Assembly: GCF_025836995.1 (NCBI RefSeq)
Contig: NZ_CP107546.1
Span: forward strand, 806,001-870,000
Source: Microbacterium sp. M28
Lineage (GTDB): Bacteria; Actinomycetota; Actinomycetes; Actinomycetales; Microbacteriaceae
DNA length: 64,000 nt
Direction of reading: 5' to 3'
Part shown: one piece after another, positions 1 to 8,529 of the stretch
How positions within the stretch are numbered: the first letter of the stretch is position 1
How the letters are laid out: each line of letters begins with the position of its first letter
Made by a program: the position numbers and the translations under genes
The notes under the pieces: model-generated
The model's database searches: none
Told to the model about the DNA's origin: nothing
The model's input: the letters and a program-made list of their open reading frames with translations, nothing else

Positions 1-1
1 T

Positions 2-346
2 CAGTTGCCGTTCACGGCCGGCGCTCTGCCCGCCACGGGCAAGGTCGGCGCCGGTGTGTCGGCGGACGACGCCAAGGAGTACGCCCGCACGTGCGCACTG
101 AATGCCCTGGCTGCCGCCGCGGACGCCGCGGGTGGCCTCGAGAGGATCGCCGGTGTGCTGCGGGTCGGCGGATTCGTGGCATCCGATCCGTCGTTCACCG
201 GCCAGCCCGGCGTCATCAACGGCGCCAGCGAGATCCTCGGCGAGATCTTCGGGGATGCCGGACGGCACGCGCGTGCGGCCGTCGGCGTTCCTGTGCTGCC
301 GTTGGACAGCCCGGTCGAGGTCGAGGTCACCTTCATCCTCGCCTGA
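2..346 (+). CDS. RidA (YjgF/YER057c/UK114) family protein, 5'-truncated by window edge
   Basis: C-terminal part of a RidA-type enamine/imine deaminase, which hydrolyses reactive 2-aminoacrylate-type intermediates made by PLP enzymes. The open frame enters from the left edge with QLPFTAG...GKVGAGVSADDAKEYAR, followed by ALNALAAAADAAGG and the VASDPSFTGQPGVINGASE stretch typical of the family, and ends at TGA 344-346. The alternative TTG at position 5 is internal to the conserved domain, so the true start lies outside the window. The usual family length is about 130-155 aa and about 114 are visible. It is convergent with acs across a strong hairpin. Confidence 0.85.
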   Translation, partial: QLPFTAGALPATGKVGAGVSADDAKEYARTCALNALAAAADAAGGLERIAGVLRVGGFVASDPSFTGQPGVINGASEILGEIFGDAGRHARAAVGVPVLPLDSPVEVEVTFILA

Positions 347-364
347 CGCCTCCGCGTCGAAACG

Positions 365-400
365 CGAAGGCCTCCTCCCCGGACAGGGAGGAGGCCTTCG
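365..400. terminator. Bidirectional terminator between ridA-like gene and acs
   Basis: A 15-bp GC-rich stem (365-379 with 386-400) and a 6-nt loop lie between two convergent genes. There is no clear T tract on either side. The position suggests it ends transcription in both directions. Confidence 0.7.
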
Positions 401-411
401 GCGTTCAGGGG

Positions 412-2379
412 CTACTTGACCTGCGCCGAGATGATGCTCATCACGGCCGTATCGGCCAGCGTCGTCGTGTCGCCGACCTCGCGCCCCTCGGCGACGTCGC
501 GCAGCAGGCGCCGCATGATCTTCCCCGAGCGGGTCTTGGGCAGCTCGCCGACGATGTACACGTCACGGGGACGCGCGATCGCACCGATCTGCTCGCCCAC
601 CCACAGTCGCAGTTGCTGCGCGAGGCCCTCGGGGGTGTGCTCCGCGAGGAAGCTCTCCTTCAGGATCACGAAGGCCACCACGGCCTGGCCGGTGGTCTCG
701 TCCGCGGCGCCCACGACGGCGGCTTCGGCCGTGGCTTCGTGGGCGACGAGGGAGGACTCGATCTCCGCGGTCGACAGACGATGGCCGGAGACGTTCATCA
801 CGTCGTCCACTCGGCCGAGCAGCCAGAGGTCGCCGTCCTCGTCCAGGCGAGCGCCGTCACCGGCGAAGTAGTAGCCCTGCTCGGCGAACTTCTCCCAGTA
901 GGTCTCGACGTAGCGCTCGGGGTCGCCCCAGATGCCGCGCAGCATGCTGGGCCATGGCTCGGTGACGACCAGCAGGCCGCCGTTGCCGTTGCCGACCTCT
1001 GCGCCGGACTCATCGACCACGTCGATCGAGATTCCGGGGAGGGGCACCTGCGCCGACCCCGGTTTGGTCGCCGTGATGCCGGGAAGCGGCGAGACCATGA
1101 TCGCTCCGGTCTCGGTCTGCCACCACGTGTCGACGATCGGGGCCTTACCCGCGCCGATGACGTCGCGGTACCAGATCCATGCCTCGGGGTTGATGGGTTC
1201 GCCGACCGAGCCCAGCAGCCGGAGGCTCGACAGGTCGAACTTCTTCGGGATGCTCCGACCCGTCTTCATGAACGAGCGGATCGCGGTCGGCGCGGTGTAG
1301 AAGATCGTGACGCCGTACTTCTCGATGATCTCCCACCAGCGACCGGGATGCGGCGTGTCCGGTGTGCCCTCGTAGAGCACCTGGGTGGCGCCGTTGGCGA
1401 GCGGCCCGTAAGTCACGTAGCTGTGCCCGGTGATCCATCCGATGTCGGCGGTGCACCAGTAGACGTCCGTCTCCGGGTGCAGGTCGAACACGTTCCTGTG
1501 CGTGTAGGCGGCCTGGGTGAGGTATCCGCCGGACGTGTGCAGGATGCCCTTGGGCTTTCCCGTCGTACCCGAGGTGTACAGGATGAACAGCGGGTTCTCC
1601 GCGGGGAAGGGCTCGGCGATGTGCTCTGCGGATGCCGCGGGCACCGCGTCGTGCCACCAGATGTCGCGGCCGTCGACCCAGTCCACCTCGTTCTCGCCTC
1701 GGCGGACGACGAGGACGTGCTCGACGGTCTTCTGCTCTCCGTCGCCCCGGTCGCCGAGCGCCTGATCCACCGCGGGCTTCAGGGCGGACACCCGGCCCTT
1801 GCGGTACCCGCCGTCCGCGGTGATGACGAGCTTCGCACCGGCGTCGTCGATGCGCGAGCGGAGACTGTCGGCACTGAAGCCGCCGAATACGACCGAATGG
1901 ATCGCGCCCAGGCGCGCGATCGCGAGCATGGACACGACCGCCTCGGGGATCATCGGCAGATAGATCGCCACACGGTCCCCGTGGCCGACGCCGAGATCGG
2001 AGAGGACGTTCGCGGTGCGCTTGACCTCTTCGGTCAGCTCCGCGTACGTGATCTGACGGGAGTCGCCGGGCTCACCCTCCCACAACAAGGCGACGCGGTC
2101 GCCGTTGCCTGCTTCGACGTGCCGGTCGAGGCAGTTGTACGCGACGTTCAGCGCGCCGTCGCCGAACCACTTCGCGAACGGCGGGTTCGACCAGTCGAGC
2201 ACCTGTGTGAACGGGGTGTGCCAATGCAGCAGATCGCGGGCCTGCTCGCTCCAGAACGCCTCGCGGTCCTCACCCGCACGCTCGTAGAGCTCCGGGCCTG
2301 CGATTGCATCAGCGGTGAACTCGGCCGACGGCGGGAACCGACGTGTCTCGTCGAGGAGATGATCGATCTGGCTGCTCAT
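412..2379 (-). CDS. acs: Acetyl-CoA synthetase (acetate--CoA ligase, AMP-forming)
   Basis: 655 aa, the normal Acs length. It activates acetate with ATP and CoA to acetyl-CoA through an acetyl-AMP intermediate in the cytosol. The adenylate-forming signature [11 protein letters not shown] lies near residue 266. The C-terminal [11 protein letters not shown] near residue 617 carries the lysine that is reversibly acetylated in this family. The start MSSQIDHLL at 2379 is chosen because AAAGGAG sits just upstream; the longer open frame to 2727 runs through the divergent intergenic region and the 6C RNA. Its upstream neighbour in the opposite direction is the Tad cluster. Confidence 0.97.
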   Translation of the reverse strand: MSSQIDHLLDETRRFPPSAEFTADAIAGPELYERAGEDREAFWSEQARDLLHWHTPFTQVLDWSNPPFAKWFGDGALNVAYNCLDRHVEAGNGDRVALLWEGEPGDSRQITYAELTEEVKRTANVLSDLGVGHGDRVAIYLPMIPEAVVSMLAIARLGAIHSVVFGGFSADSLRSRIDDAGAKLVITADGGYRKGRVSALKPAVDQALGDRGDGEQKTVEHVLVVRRGENEVDWVDGRDIWWHDAVPAASAEHIAEPFPAENPLFILYTSGTTGKPKGILHTSGGYLTQAAYTHRNVFDLHPETDVYWCTADIGWITGHSYVTYGPLANGATQVLYEGTPDTPHPGRWWEIIEKYGVTIFYTAPTAIRSFMKTGRSIPKKFDLSSLRLLGSVGEPINPEAWIWYRDVIGAGKAPIVDTWWQTETGAIMVSPLPGITATKPGSAQVPLPGISIDVVDESGAEVGNGNGGLLVVTEPWPSMLRGIWGDPERYVETYWEKFAEQGYYFAGDGARLDEDGDLWLLGRVDDVMNVSGHRLSTAEIESSLVAHEATAEAAVVGAADETTGQAVVAFVILKESFLAEHTPEGLAQQLRLWVGEQIGAIARPRDVYIVGELPKTRSGKIMRRLLRDVAEGREVGDTTTLADTAVMSIISAQVK

Positions 2380-2494
2380 GCACGCGCTCCTTTGCGGCGG
2401 GACGTGGTCGTGCAGGGCACACGACCGTGACACGGCGAATCTAGTGCGGGCCTTGGACGCCGAGTACTGCCGAAAGTCGGTAATCACGCCGGTT

Positions 2495-2522
2495 TTGTCC
2501 GCACGGTGGCGTTGCGTACACT
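2495..2522 (+). promoter_or_regulatory. Sigma70-type promoter of the 6C RNA
   Basis: -35 TTGTCC (2495-2500), 16-nt spacer, -10 TACACT (2517-2522). This is one of the best vegetative promoter matches in the window, and no protein gene starts downstream for 230 nt. The expected transcription start is near 2529. Confidence 0.7.
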
Positions 2523-2528
2523 CGACGT

Positions 2529-2628
2529 CAGCCGAATTCTCATTCCGGCCTTGGCGTGCCCTCCATCCCCCGATCGGGGTGCGTCGTGGGCGGCATCTCA
2601 TTCCCCCCGTGAGGTGCCGCCCCCTTTC
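2529..2628 (+). ncRNA. 6C small RNA
   Basis: Two consecutive hairpins have C-rich loops, the hallmark of the actinobacterial 6C RNA. Hairpin 1 spans 2555-2583 (stem CGTGCCC/GGGTGCG) with five C in its loop. Hairpin 2 spans 2588-2622 (13-bp stem starting GGGCGGCA) with the loop TTCCCCCCG and is followed by CCTTTCG, so it doubles as the terminator. A good promoter ends at 2522, predicting an RNA of about 100 nt. In M. tuberculosis the 6C/B11 RNA also sits next to the Rv3660c-3654c Tad-like cluster, the same context as here. The exact 5' end is inferred. Confidence 0.87.
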
Positions 2629-2740
2629 GTCTCCCGGACGGATTCCACGCCCGCGACAACCCGCCCTGCACCGGCCCAGGGCGCGACGATCTTGTGCACC
2701 GATCGCGGGATCGCACCCCTGCGGCATCCTCGGCGGCTCC

Positions 2741-2746
2741 TAGCGT
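2741..2746 (+). promoter_or_regulatory. -10 element for leaderless tadA
   Basis: TAGCGT followed by 6 nt and the ATG at 2753. The predicted transcript starts at or within a base of the start codon. Confidence 0.55.
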
Positions 2747-2752
2747 CGAGCC

Positions 2753-3742
2753 ATGGCCACCCCGTTCGTGATCGTTCCGCAGAGCACCGGAACAGCGCCC
2801 GACGCCGGCGTGATCGATCCCGCGTTCGGTCCGCTCGCGGTGCACTGCGCCGACGAGTCGGTCACGGATGTCTTCGTCAACGGCGCGGACGGGCTGTTCA
2901 TCGATCGAGGGCGCGGATCGGAACCGGTACCCGGGTGGAGAGCATCCGAACGCGAAGTGCGCGACCTCGCCGTCGCCCTGGTCGGGCTCGGCGGACGCCA
3001 TCTCGACGACCGATCGCCGTGCGTCGACGTCCGCCTCGAGCACGGCATCCGCGTCCACGCCGTGCTCGCGCCCGTCTCCACGGCCGGCACGGCTGTGTCG
3101 ATCCGGATCCCGCGCGTGCACGCGGGAGACCTCCCGGCCCTCGAGGCTCTCGGCTGCTTCGATGATCGCCGCCGGCGCTGGTTGGAGGACCTCGTCGCCC
3201 GGCGCGCCAACATCCTGATCACCGGCGGCACGGGCACGGGGAAGACGACCCTGCTGAGCGCCCTGTTGTCGACCGCGCCCGCGCACGATCGGATCGTCAC
3301 GATCGAGGACGTCGCCGAGTTGCGACCGCGGCATCCGCACCACGTCGCGTTGGAGGCGCGGCAGGCGAATCTCGAAGGAGCAGGGGGTATCACCCTGGCA
3401 CGGCTCGTGCGCGAGTCCCTGCGGATGCGGCCCGACCGGCTCATCGTCGGCGAATGCCGAGGCGAAGAGGTGCGCGAGCTGCTGACCGCGTTGAACACCG
3501 GGCACGACGGCGGCGCAGGCACCCTGCACGCGTCGGGGCTGGCAGACGTGCCCGCTCGGCTCGAGGCGCTCGGGGCGCTGGCCGGCATGGATGCGACAGC
3601 GCTCGCCCGACAGGTCGTCAGCGCGTTCACGATCGTGCTGCATCTGGCACGCGGCGCCGACGGCGTGCGCCGCATCGAGAGCGCGGGACGGTTCGAGCTC
3701 GTCGCGGAGCGGCTCGGCATCCGGGAGGTGACCCCGTGGTGA
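2753..3742 (+). CDS. tadA: TadA/CpaF-family secretion ATPase
   Basis: 329 aa motor ATPase of a Tad/type II-IV secretion pilus machine, homologous to the ATPase encoded by Rv3659c. Residues about 20-130 form the N-terminal domain. Walker A is ITGGTGTGKTT near residue 158. The Walker B/Asp-Glu region is RLIVGECRGEE near 230, and NTGHDGGAGTLHAS gives the conserved His box. It is the first gene of a tight run: the next start overlaps its TGA. No ribosome site precedes the ATG; a TAGCGT -10 lies 6 nt upstream, suggesting a leaderless message. The Ssd-like gene that precedes this ATPase in mycobacteria is absent. Confidence 0.92.
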   Translation: MATPFVIVPQSTGTAPDAGVIDPAFGPLAVHCADESVTDVFVNGADGLFIDRGRGSEPVPGWRASEREVRDLAVALVGLGGRHLDDRSPCVDVRLEHGIRVHAVLAPVSTAGTAVSIRIPRVHAGDLPALEALGCFDDRRRRWLEDLVARRANILITGGTGTGKTTLLSALLSTAPAHDRIVTIEDVAELRPRHPHHVALEARQANLEGAGGITLARLVRESLRMRPDRLIVGECRGEEVRELLTALNTGHDGGAGTLHASGLADVPARLEALGALAGMDATALARQVVSAFTIVLHLARGADGVRRIESAGRFELVAERLGIREVTPW

Positions 3743-4644
3743 TCCTCACGCGCCCGAAGGCGCCCGATGCCGGCGCGTCGGCGGCGCACGCCGCGGTGAC
3801 CGTGCGGATGCTCGCCGTTCTGCTGCAGGCCGGCGCGGCCCCGGTCGCGGCCTGGCGGCATCTCGCCTCGACGGGCGACGCGCGCGCCGAGCGCGTCATC
3901 GAACGATGTGACGGCGGCGAGGCGCTGCCGGGCGCGATCGAGACCGAGGGTGGGGCGTGGCGGGACGTCGCGGCCGCGTGGGAGATCGCCGCGCACGTCG
4001 GCGCTCCGCTCGCCGACGTCCTGCGGTCGCTCGCGGAAGCGCTGCAGGACGCGGCATCCGCGGCGGATGACGTGCGCATCGCGCTGGCCGAACCAGCCGG
4101 CACTGCGCGGCTCCTGCTGTGGATGCCTCCGTTCGGGCTCCTGCTCGGCTTCGCTCTGGGGTTCGACACGCTCACCGTGATCACGACGCAGCCGATCGGC
4201 ATCGCGTGCGTCGTCGGAGGCCTGCTCCTCGTCCTGACCGCCCGGGTGTGGACCGCGCGCCTCGTGCGCGCCGCGCAGCCGGACGGGAGCACCCCTGGCA
4301 TCCGCACCGAACTCGTCGCGGTCGCGCTCTCCGGCGGTGTCTCCATCGAGCGGGCGCTGCGGCTCGCCGACGACAGCCCGTCCGGCGGGGGAGGGCGGTC
4401 CGCTCGCATCGACGGGGTGCTCGAGCTCTCACGAGCGGCGGGCGTGCCGGCGATCGAGCTCCTGCGCGCGTCATCCGCACAGGAACGTCAGGATGCGCGC
4501 ATCGCCGGTCGGCTCAAGGCGGCCAAGCTGTCCAGTCGTCTACTGATCCCGCTCGGCGTCTGCACGCTCCCTGCGTTCCTGCTGCTCGGAGTCGCACCGC
4601 TTCTGCTGAGCGTGCTCGCCTCGACACCGCTGCCCCTGCTGTGA
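3736..4644 (+). CDS. Type II secretion F-domain (TadB/TadC-like) membrane platform protein
   Basis: 302 aa inner-membrane platform protein that would anchor the ATPase and help assemble pilin. Two T2SSF-like halves are visible: a soluble segment (residues about 15-110) followed by two membrane segments (about 115-175), then a second soluble segment and two C-terminal hydrophobic stretches (LLIPLGVCTLPAFLLLG onward). Mycobacteria carry two separate genes here; this looks like a single protein with both halves. The start is GTG 3736, 7 nt after GGGAGG; GTG 3739, overlapping the tadA stop as GTGA, is an equally possible start. Confidence 0.8.
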   Translation: MVILTRPKAPDAGASAAHAAVTVRMLAVLLQAGAAPVAAWRHLASTGDARAERVIERCDGGEALPGAIETEGGAWRDVAAAWEIAAHVGAPLADVLRSLAEALQDAASAADDVRIALAEPAGTARLLLWMPPFGLLLGFALGFDTLTVITTQPIGIACVVGGLLLVLTARVWTARLVRAAQPDGSTPGIRTELVAVALSGGVSIERALRLADDSPSGGGGRSARIDGVLELSRAAGVPAIELLRASSAQERQDARIAGRLKAAKLSSRLLIPLGVCTLPAFLLLGVAPLLLSVLASTPLPLL

Positions 4645-4700
4645 CCCCGGGTCGTCCGACGATCCACACCGAGAAGAAGAACGAAGAAGAGAGGAACACC

Positions 4701-4907
4701 ATGAACACCAACGAGACACTTCCCGCACTGACCAGAGGCAGAGCGGCCAGACTGTTCGCCGACGAGTCAGGGGCAGCCACGGCCGAGTACGCGATCACGA
4801 CGATGGCCGCCGTGGCGTTCGCCGGGTTGCTGGTCGTCATCATGCGCTCCGATGAGGTGCGCGGCATCCTGACGGACCTCGTCCGCCGGGCGCTGACGGT
4901 GTCCTGA
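4701..4907 (+). CDS. DUF4244 / Flp-type prepilin
   Basis: 68 aa Flp-like pilin, the structural subunit of the Tad pilus. The motif ESG/AATAEYA at residues 22-31 fits the Flp prepilin rule: cleavage after Gly24, with Glu at +5 and Tyr at +6 of the mature chain. A single hydrophobic segment (AITTMAAVAFAGLLVVIM) follows, giving a mature protein of about 44 aa. The start at 4701 follows a purine-rich leader (AAGAGAGGAACACC). It overlaps the next gene by ATGA. No prepilin peptidase (TadV) is in the window, so processing must be done by an enzyme encoded elsewhere. Confidence 0.87.
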   Translation: MNTNETLPALTRGRAARLFADESGAATAEYAITTMAAVAFAGLLVVIMRSDEVRGILTDLVRRALTVS

Positions 4908-5251
4908 TGAGCAGGCGTCGGTCGCGAGACGAAGGCTCCGTCGCGGCTGAGCTGGCGGTCGCGCTTCCCGCCGTCCTCGTGGTGCTGCTGCTCGGGGTCT
5001 CGGCGCTCGGTGCGGCCGCCAGGCAGGTGACGCTTCAGGATGCCGCGGCCGACGCCGCCCGTCTACTCGGTCGCGGCGAGTCCGCGGCAGCAGCGTCGGC
5101 CGTCGTCGCACGCGCCGTGGACGGCGCGAGCGTCAGTACCGGGATGCAGGCCGATCTCGCATGCGTCACCGTGCACTCCGACGTTCGGGTGGGCCGCATC
5201 ATCTCCATCCCCGTGCAGGCATCCAGCTGCGCGCTGGCCGGGGGACTGTGA
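4907..5251 (+). CDS. TadE-like minor pseudopilin
   Basis: 114 aa, homologous in position and shape to Rv3655c. The N-terminus DEGSVAAELAVALPAVLVVLLL is a TadE-type leader: Gly followed by five residues up to Glu, then a transmembrane helix. The extracytoplasmic remainder has two cysteines (DLACVTVHS and ASSCALAGG) that could form a disulfide. Translation is coupled to the pilin (ATGA, 4907-4910) and to the next gene. It is a probable minor pilin or assembly factor of the Tad machine. Confidence 0.82.
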   Translation: MSRRRSRDEGSVAAELAVALPAVLVVLLLGVSALGAAARQVTLQDAAADAARLLGRGESAAAASAVVARAVDGASVSTGMQADLACVTVHSDVRVGRIISIPVQASSCALAGGL

Positions 5252-5580
5252 TGGCCGGGTCGAGCATCGCGGCCGGTGTCCTGGCGGTCGCGGCGACCCT
5301 CACGTTCGGTCTCGCGGCGGTCGGCGGCGCGGCGGTGACCGCGCAGCGGGCCGCCGGTGCTGCCGATGCCGCGGCGCTCGCTGCGGCGGATGCGGCTTCG
5401 GGCGCGGTCCCGGCACCCGACAGCCCGTGTGCACTGGCGGCACGGGTCGCTGCCGCATCCGGCGCGGAGCTCGCGCAGTGCGAGCTCACAGGGCTCGTGG
5501 CGACGGTGACGGTCCAGGCGAAGTACGCTGGACTCGCAGCCGTCTCCCGAGCCCGCGCCGGGCCACCCGAGGGATTCTGA
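5251..5580 (+). CDS. Helicase/secretion-neighbourhood TadE/TadG-like protein
   Basis: 109 aa, the counterpart of Rv3654c in the same cluster. An N-terminal membrane helix (residues about 5-30) is followed by a very Ala-rich AADAAALAAADAASGA segment, characteristic of this Tad-associated family. Two cysteines (SPCALA, AQCELT) may pair outside the cell. ATG 5251 overlaps the preceding stop by 1 nt; GTG 5248 is the alternative start. It is the last gene of the Tad operon, about 80 nt before topA. Its precise role is unknown. Confidence 0.75.
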   Translation: MAGSSIAAGVLAVAATLTFGLAAVGGAAVTAQRAAGAADAAALAAADAASGAVPAPDSPCALAARVAAASGAELAQCELTGLVATVTVQAKYAGLAAVSRARAGPPEGF

Positions 5581-5658
5581 CGGTCGATTCCACACAGCCG
5601 CTGTGAACCACATCCGAAAAGCGGTGTGTATGGTGTGCTTCGAAGAAAGGACGCACCC

Positions 5659-8529
5659 TTGGCTGAAGGCAAGAAGCTCGTCATCGTCGAGTCGCCGACG
5701 AAGATGCGGTCGATCCAGGGCTACCTCGGCGATGGGTACGAAGTGCTCAGCTCCGTCGGGCACATCCGCGATCTCGCGGACAAGAAGGACATCCCCGCCG
5801 CCGACAAGCAGGCGTACGGGAAGTACTCGATCGACATCGAGAACGGGTTCGACCCGTACTACGTCGTCTCCGACCGCAAGTCGAAGACCGTCGCCGAACT
5901 CAAGCGTGCGCTCAAGGCCGCGGACGAGCTCCTCCTCGCCACTGATGAGGACCGCGAAGGCGAGGCGATCGCCTGGCACCTGCTGGAGACCCTCAAGCCG
6001 AAGGTCCCCGTCAAGCGCATGGTCTTCCACGAGATCACCAAGGACGCGATCCAGGCGGCCATCGGCAACACCCGCGAGCTCGATCTCGCGCTCGTCGACG
6101 CCCAGGAGACCCGCCGCATCCTCGACCGTCTGTACGGCTGGGACGTCTCGCCGGTGCTCTGGTACAAGGTGAAGTCCGGTCTGTCCGCCGGCCGCGTGCA
6201 GTCCGCTGCGACCCGGATGATCGTCGACCGCGAGCGCGACCGCATGGCGTTCGTGTCCGCAGACTACTGGGATGTCGAGGCATCCGCCGCCGCCGGGAGC
6301 GCGTTCCGCGTCCGGCTCGTGCGCGTCGACGGCGGTCAGCTCGCACGCGGAACCGACTTCGACGACCTGGGAAAGCTCAAGAAGGCCGTGGTCGTCCTCG
6401 ACGAGAAGCAGGCGCACAAGCTCGCGCTCGCCGTCGACGCCGCAGGCACCGGCACCGTCACCAAGGTCGAGGCAAAGCCGGGCACGCGCAGCCCGTATGC
6501 GCCCTTCACCACCTCGACTCTGCAGCAGGAGGCCGGACGCAAGCTCTCGATGAGCGCCAAGCAGGCGATGAGCGTCGCCCAGCGCCTGTACGAGAAGGGG
6601 TACATCACTTATATGCGCACCGACTCCACGGCGCTGAGCACCCAGGCGGTGCAGGCGGCGCGGAGTCAGGCGGTCTCGCTGTACGGCGACAGTGCGGTGC
6701 CGTTGAAGCCCCGCGTCTACAAGTCGAAGAGCAAGAACGCCCAGGAGGCGCACGAGGCGATCCGCCCGTCGGGGGAGACCTTCCGCACCCCGGCATCCGT
6801 GTCGTCCCAGCTCGACCGCGAAGAGCTTCGCGTCTACGACCTGATCTGGAAGCGCACGGTCGCCAGCCAGATGGCCGATGCGAAGTACGAGACGACCACC
6901 GTCACGATCGCCGTCCAGGCCGAAGGACAGCTCGCCGAGTTCACGGCGTCCGGCACGGTGTACACCTTCAAGGGCTTCCTCGAGGCCTATGAAGAGGGCC
7001 GCGACGAGAAGCGCAACTCCCAGGACGCGGCCGAGAACCAGTCGCTTCCCGCCGTCGCCGTCGGCGACGAGCTGGGCATGTCGGATGCCGAGGCCAAGGG
7101 GCACCGCACCACGCCGAAGCCGCGCTACACGGAGGCCTCGCTCGTCAAGGCGCTCGAGGAGCACGGCATCGGCCGCCCCTCGACGTTCGCGAGCATCATC
7201 GGCACGGTGATCGATCGGGGCTACGCGACCAAGCGCGGCCAGGCGCTCGTGCCGACATGGCTCGCGTTCAGCGTCGTGCGCCTGCTCGAAGAGCACTTCG
7301 CCGACCTCATCGACTACGACTTCACGGCCGCGCTCGAGGACGACCTGGATGCCATCGCACGCGGCGAGCAGAACCGCGTCGAATGGCTGAAGGAGTTCTA
7401 CTTCGGTTCCGAGGCTCAGGTCGGTCTGCGTCAGGTCGTCGACAACCTCGGCGAGATCGATGCACGGGCGCTGAACTCGACGCGGATCACCGACACGGCG
7501 ACGCTCCGGTTCGGCAAGTACGGGCCGTACCTCGAGGTGGCGAACCCGGCCGAGCCCGATGCCAAGCCGCGCATCGTGAATGTGCCGGAGGACCTCGCAC
7601 CCGACGAGCTGACCGCCGAGAAGGCGCAGGAGCTCATCGATGCGCCCGTCGCCGGTGACCGCGTGCTGGGAGAGAACCCGGAGAACGGCAAGGTCGTCGT
7701 GGTCAAGGACGGCCGCTTCGGCCCGTACGTCCAGGAGAACGACCCTGTCGCGGACGATGCCGCCGTCGATGAGACCACGGGCGAGGTCGTCGAGACCGCG
7801 AAGCCCAAGCGCGGCGCGAAGAAGGACGCTGCCCCCAAGCCCCGTACGGCGTCGCTGTTCCGTTCGATGTCCGTCGACACCATCGACCTCGACACGGCTC
7901 TGCAGCTGCTGAGCCTGCCGCGCGTCGTCGGTACCGACCCCGAATCCGGCGACGAGATCACCGCGCAGAACGGTCGGTTCGGGCCGTACCTGAAGAAGGG
8001 CACGGACTCGCGCTCGCTGGAGAGCGAATCGCAGATCTTCGACGTCACGCTCGAACAGGCCCTGGAGATCTACGCCCAGCCGAAGTACGGTGCCGGTTCG
8101 CGTCGTGCCTCCAGCGCGCTCGCCGAGTTCGAGGCCGACCCGGTCAGCGGCAAGCCGATCCGCATCCGCGACGGCCGCTTCGGTGCCTACGTGACCGACG
8201 GCGAGACGAACGTCACCATCCCTCGGGGTCAGCAGGTGCAGGACATCACGCACGAGATCGCCGTGCAGATGCTCGCGGACAAGCGCGCCAAGGGCCCGGT
8301 CAAGCGCGGTGCGAAGAAGGCGCCGGCGAAGAAGGCGCCGGCGAAGAAGGCCCCGGCCAAGAAGACCGCAGCCAAGCCTGCGGCGAAGAAGACCGCAGCC
8401 AAGTCAGGCAAGAAGACGACGGCGACAGCGGCGAAGACGGATGCCGAGAAGGCCGCCGCCCGTTCGGCCGCCGCCAAGAAGGCCGCGGCGACGCGCGCCG
8501 CCAACGCCGCGGCGAAGGCGAAGGCGTGA
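5659..8529 (+). CDS. topA: DNA topoisomerase I (type IA)
   Basis: 956 aa enzyme that relaxes negative supercoils through a transient 5'-phosphotyrosine. An N-terminal Toprim domain (KKLVIVESPTK, then DEDREGEAIAWHL) is followed by the core with catalytic Tyr318 in TYMRTDS. Repeated C-terminal domains marked by GRFGPYVQ-type strands come next, then a lysine/alanine-rich tail from about residue 885 that probably aids DNA binding. TTG 5659 is chosen as the start: GAAAGGA lies 7 nt upstream and MAEGKKLVIVESPT matches the family N-terminus. An in-frame ATG at 5626 would add 11 unusual residues. The 3' end overlaps tmk by GTGA. Confidence 0.96.
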   Translation: MAEGKKLVIVESPTKMRSIQGYLGDGYEVLSSVGHIRDLADKKDIPAADKQAYGKYSIDIENGFDPYYVVSDRKSKTVAELKRALKAADELLLATDEDREGEAIAWHLLETLKPKVPVKRMVFHEITKDAIQAAIGNTRELDLALVDAQETRRILDRLYGWDVSPVLWYKVKSGLSAGRVQSAATRMIVDRERDRMAFVSADYWDVEASAAAGSAFRVRLVRVDGGQLARGTDFDDLGKLKKAVVVLDEKQAHKLALAVDAAGTGTVTKVEAKPGTRSPYAPFTTSTLQQEAGRKLSMSAKQAMSVAQRLYEKGYITYMRTDSTALSTQAVQAARSQAVSLYGDSAVPLKPRVYKSKSKNAQEAHEAIRPSGETFRTPASVSSQLDREELRVYDLIWKRTVASQMADAKYETTTVTIAVQAEGQLAEFTASGTVYTFKGFLEAYEEGRDEKRNSQDAAENQSLPAVAVGDELGMSDAEAKGHRTTPKPRYTEASLVKALEEHGIGRPSTFASIIGTVIDRGYATKRGQALVPTWLAFSVVRLLEEHFADLIDYDFTAALEDDLDAIARGEQNRVEWLKEFYFGSEAQVGLRQVVDNLGEIDARALNSTRITDTATLRFGKYGPYLEVANPAEPDAKPRIVNVPEDLAPDELTAEKAQELIDAPVAGDRVLGENPENGKVVVVKDGRFGPYVQENDPVADDAAVDETTGEVVETAKPKRGAKKDAAPKPRTASLFRSMSVDTIDLDTALQLLSLPRVVGTDPESGDEITAQNGRFGPYLKKGTDSRSLESESQIFDVTLEQALEIYAQPKYGAGSRRASSALAEFEADPVSGKPIRIRDGRFGAYVTDGETNVTIPRGQQVQDITHEIAVQMLADKRAKGPVKRGAKKAPAKKAPAKKAPAKKTAAKPAAKKTAAKSGKKTTATAAKTDAEKAAARSAAAKKAAATRAANAAAKAKA
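8320..8364 (+). repeat. 15-bp tandem repeat in topA tail
   Basis: Three tandem 15-nt units (GCGCCGGCGAAGAAG and variants), each encoding APAKK, inside the basic C-terminal tail. Such repeats can change copy number by slippage without breaking the frame. Confidence 0.85.

Noticed and set aside
91..2430. 779-codon open frame on + strand
   Set aside because: It is antisense to acs; high GC keeps the opposite frame open, and the translation is Arg/Gly-rich with no domain.
5626..5658. ATG 5626 as topA start
   Set aside because: It lacks a ribosome site and adds residues not typical of TopA; TTG 5659 has GAAAGGA 7 nt upstream and the expected N-terminus.
5035..8253. 1072-codon open frame on - strand
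   Set aside because: It is a shadow of topA and the tad genes; low-complexity Arg/Val/Leu composition and no start signal.
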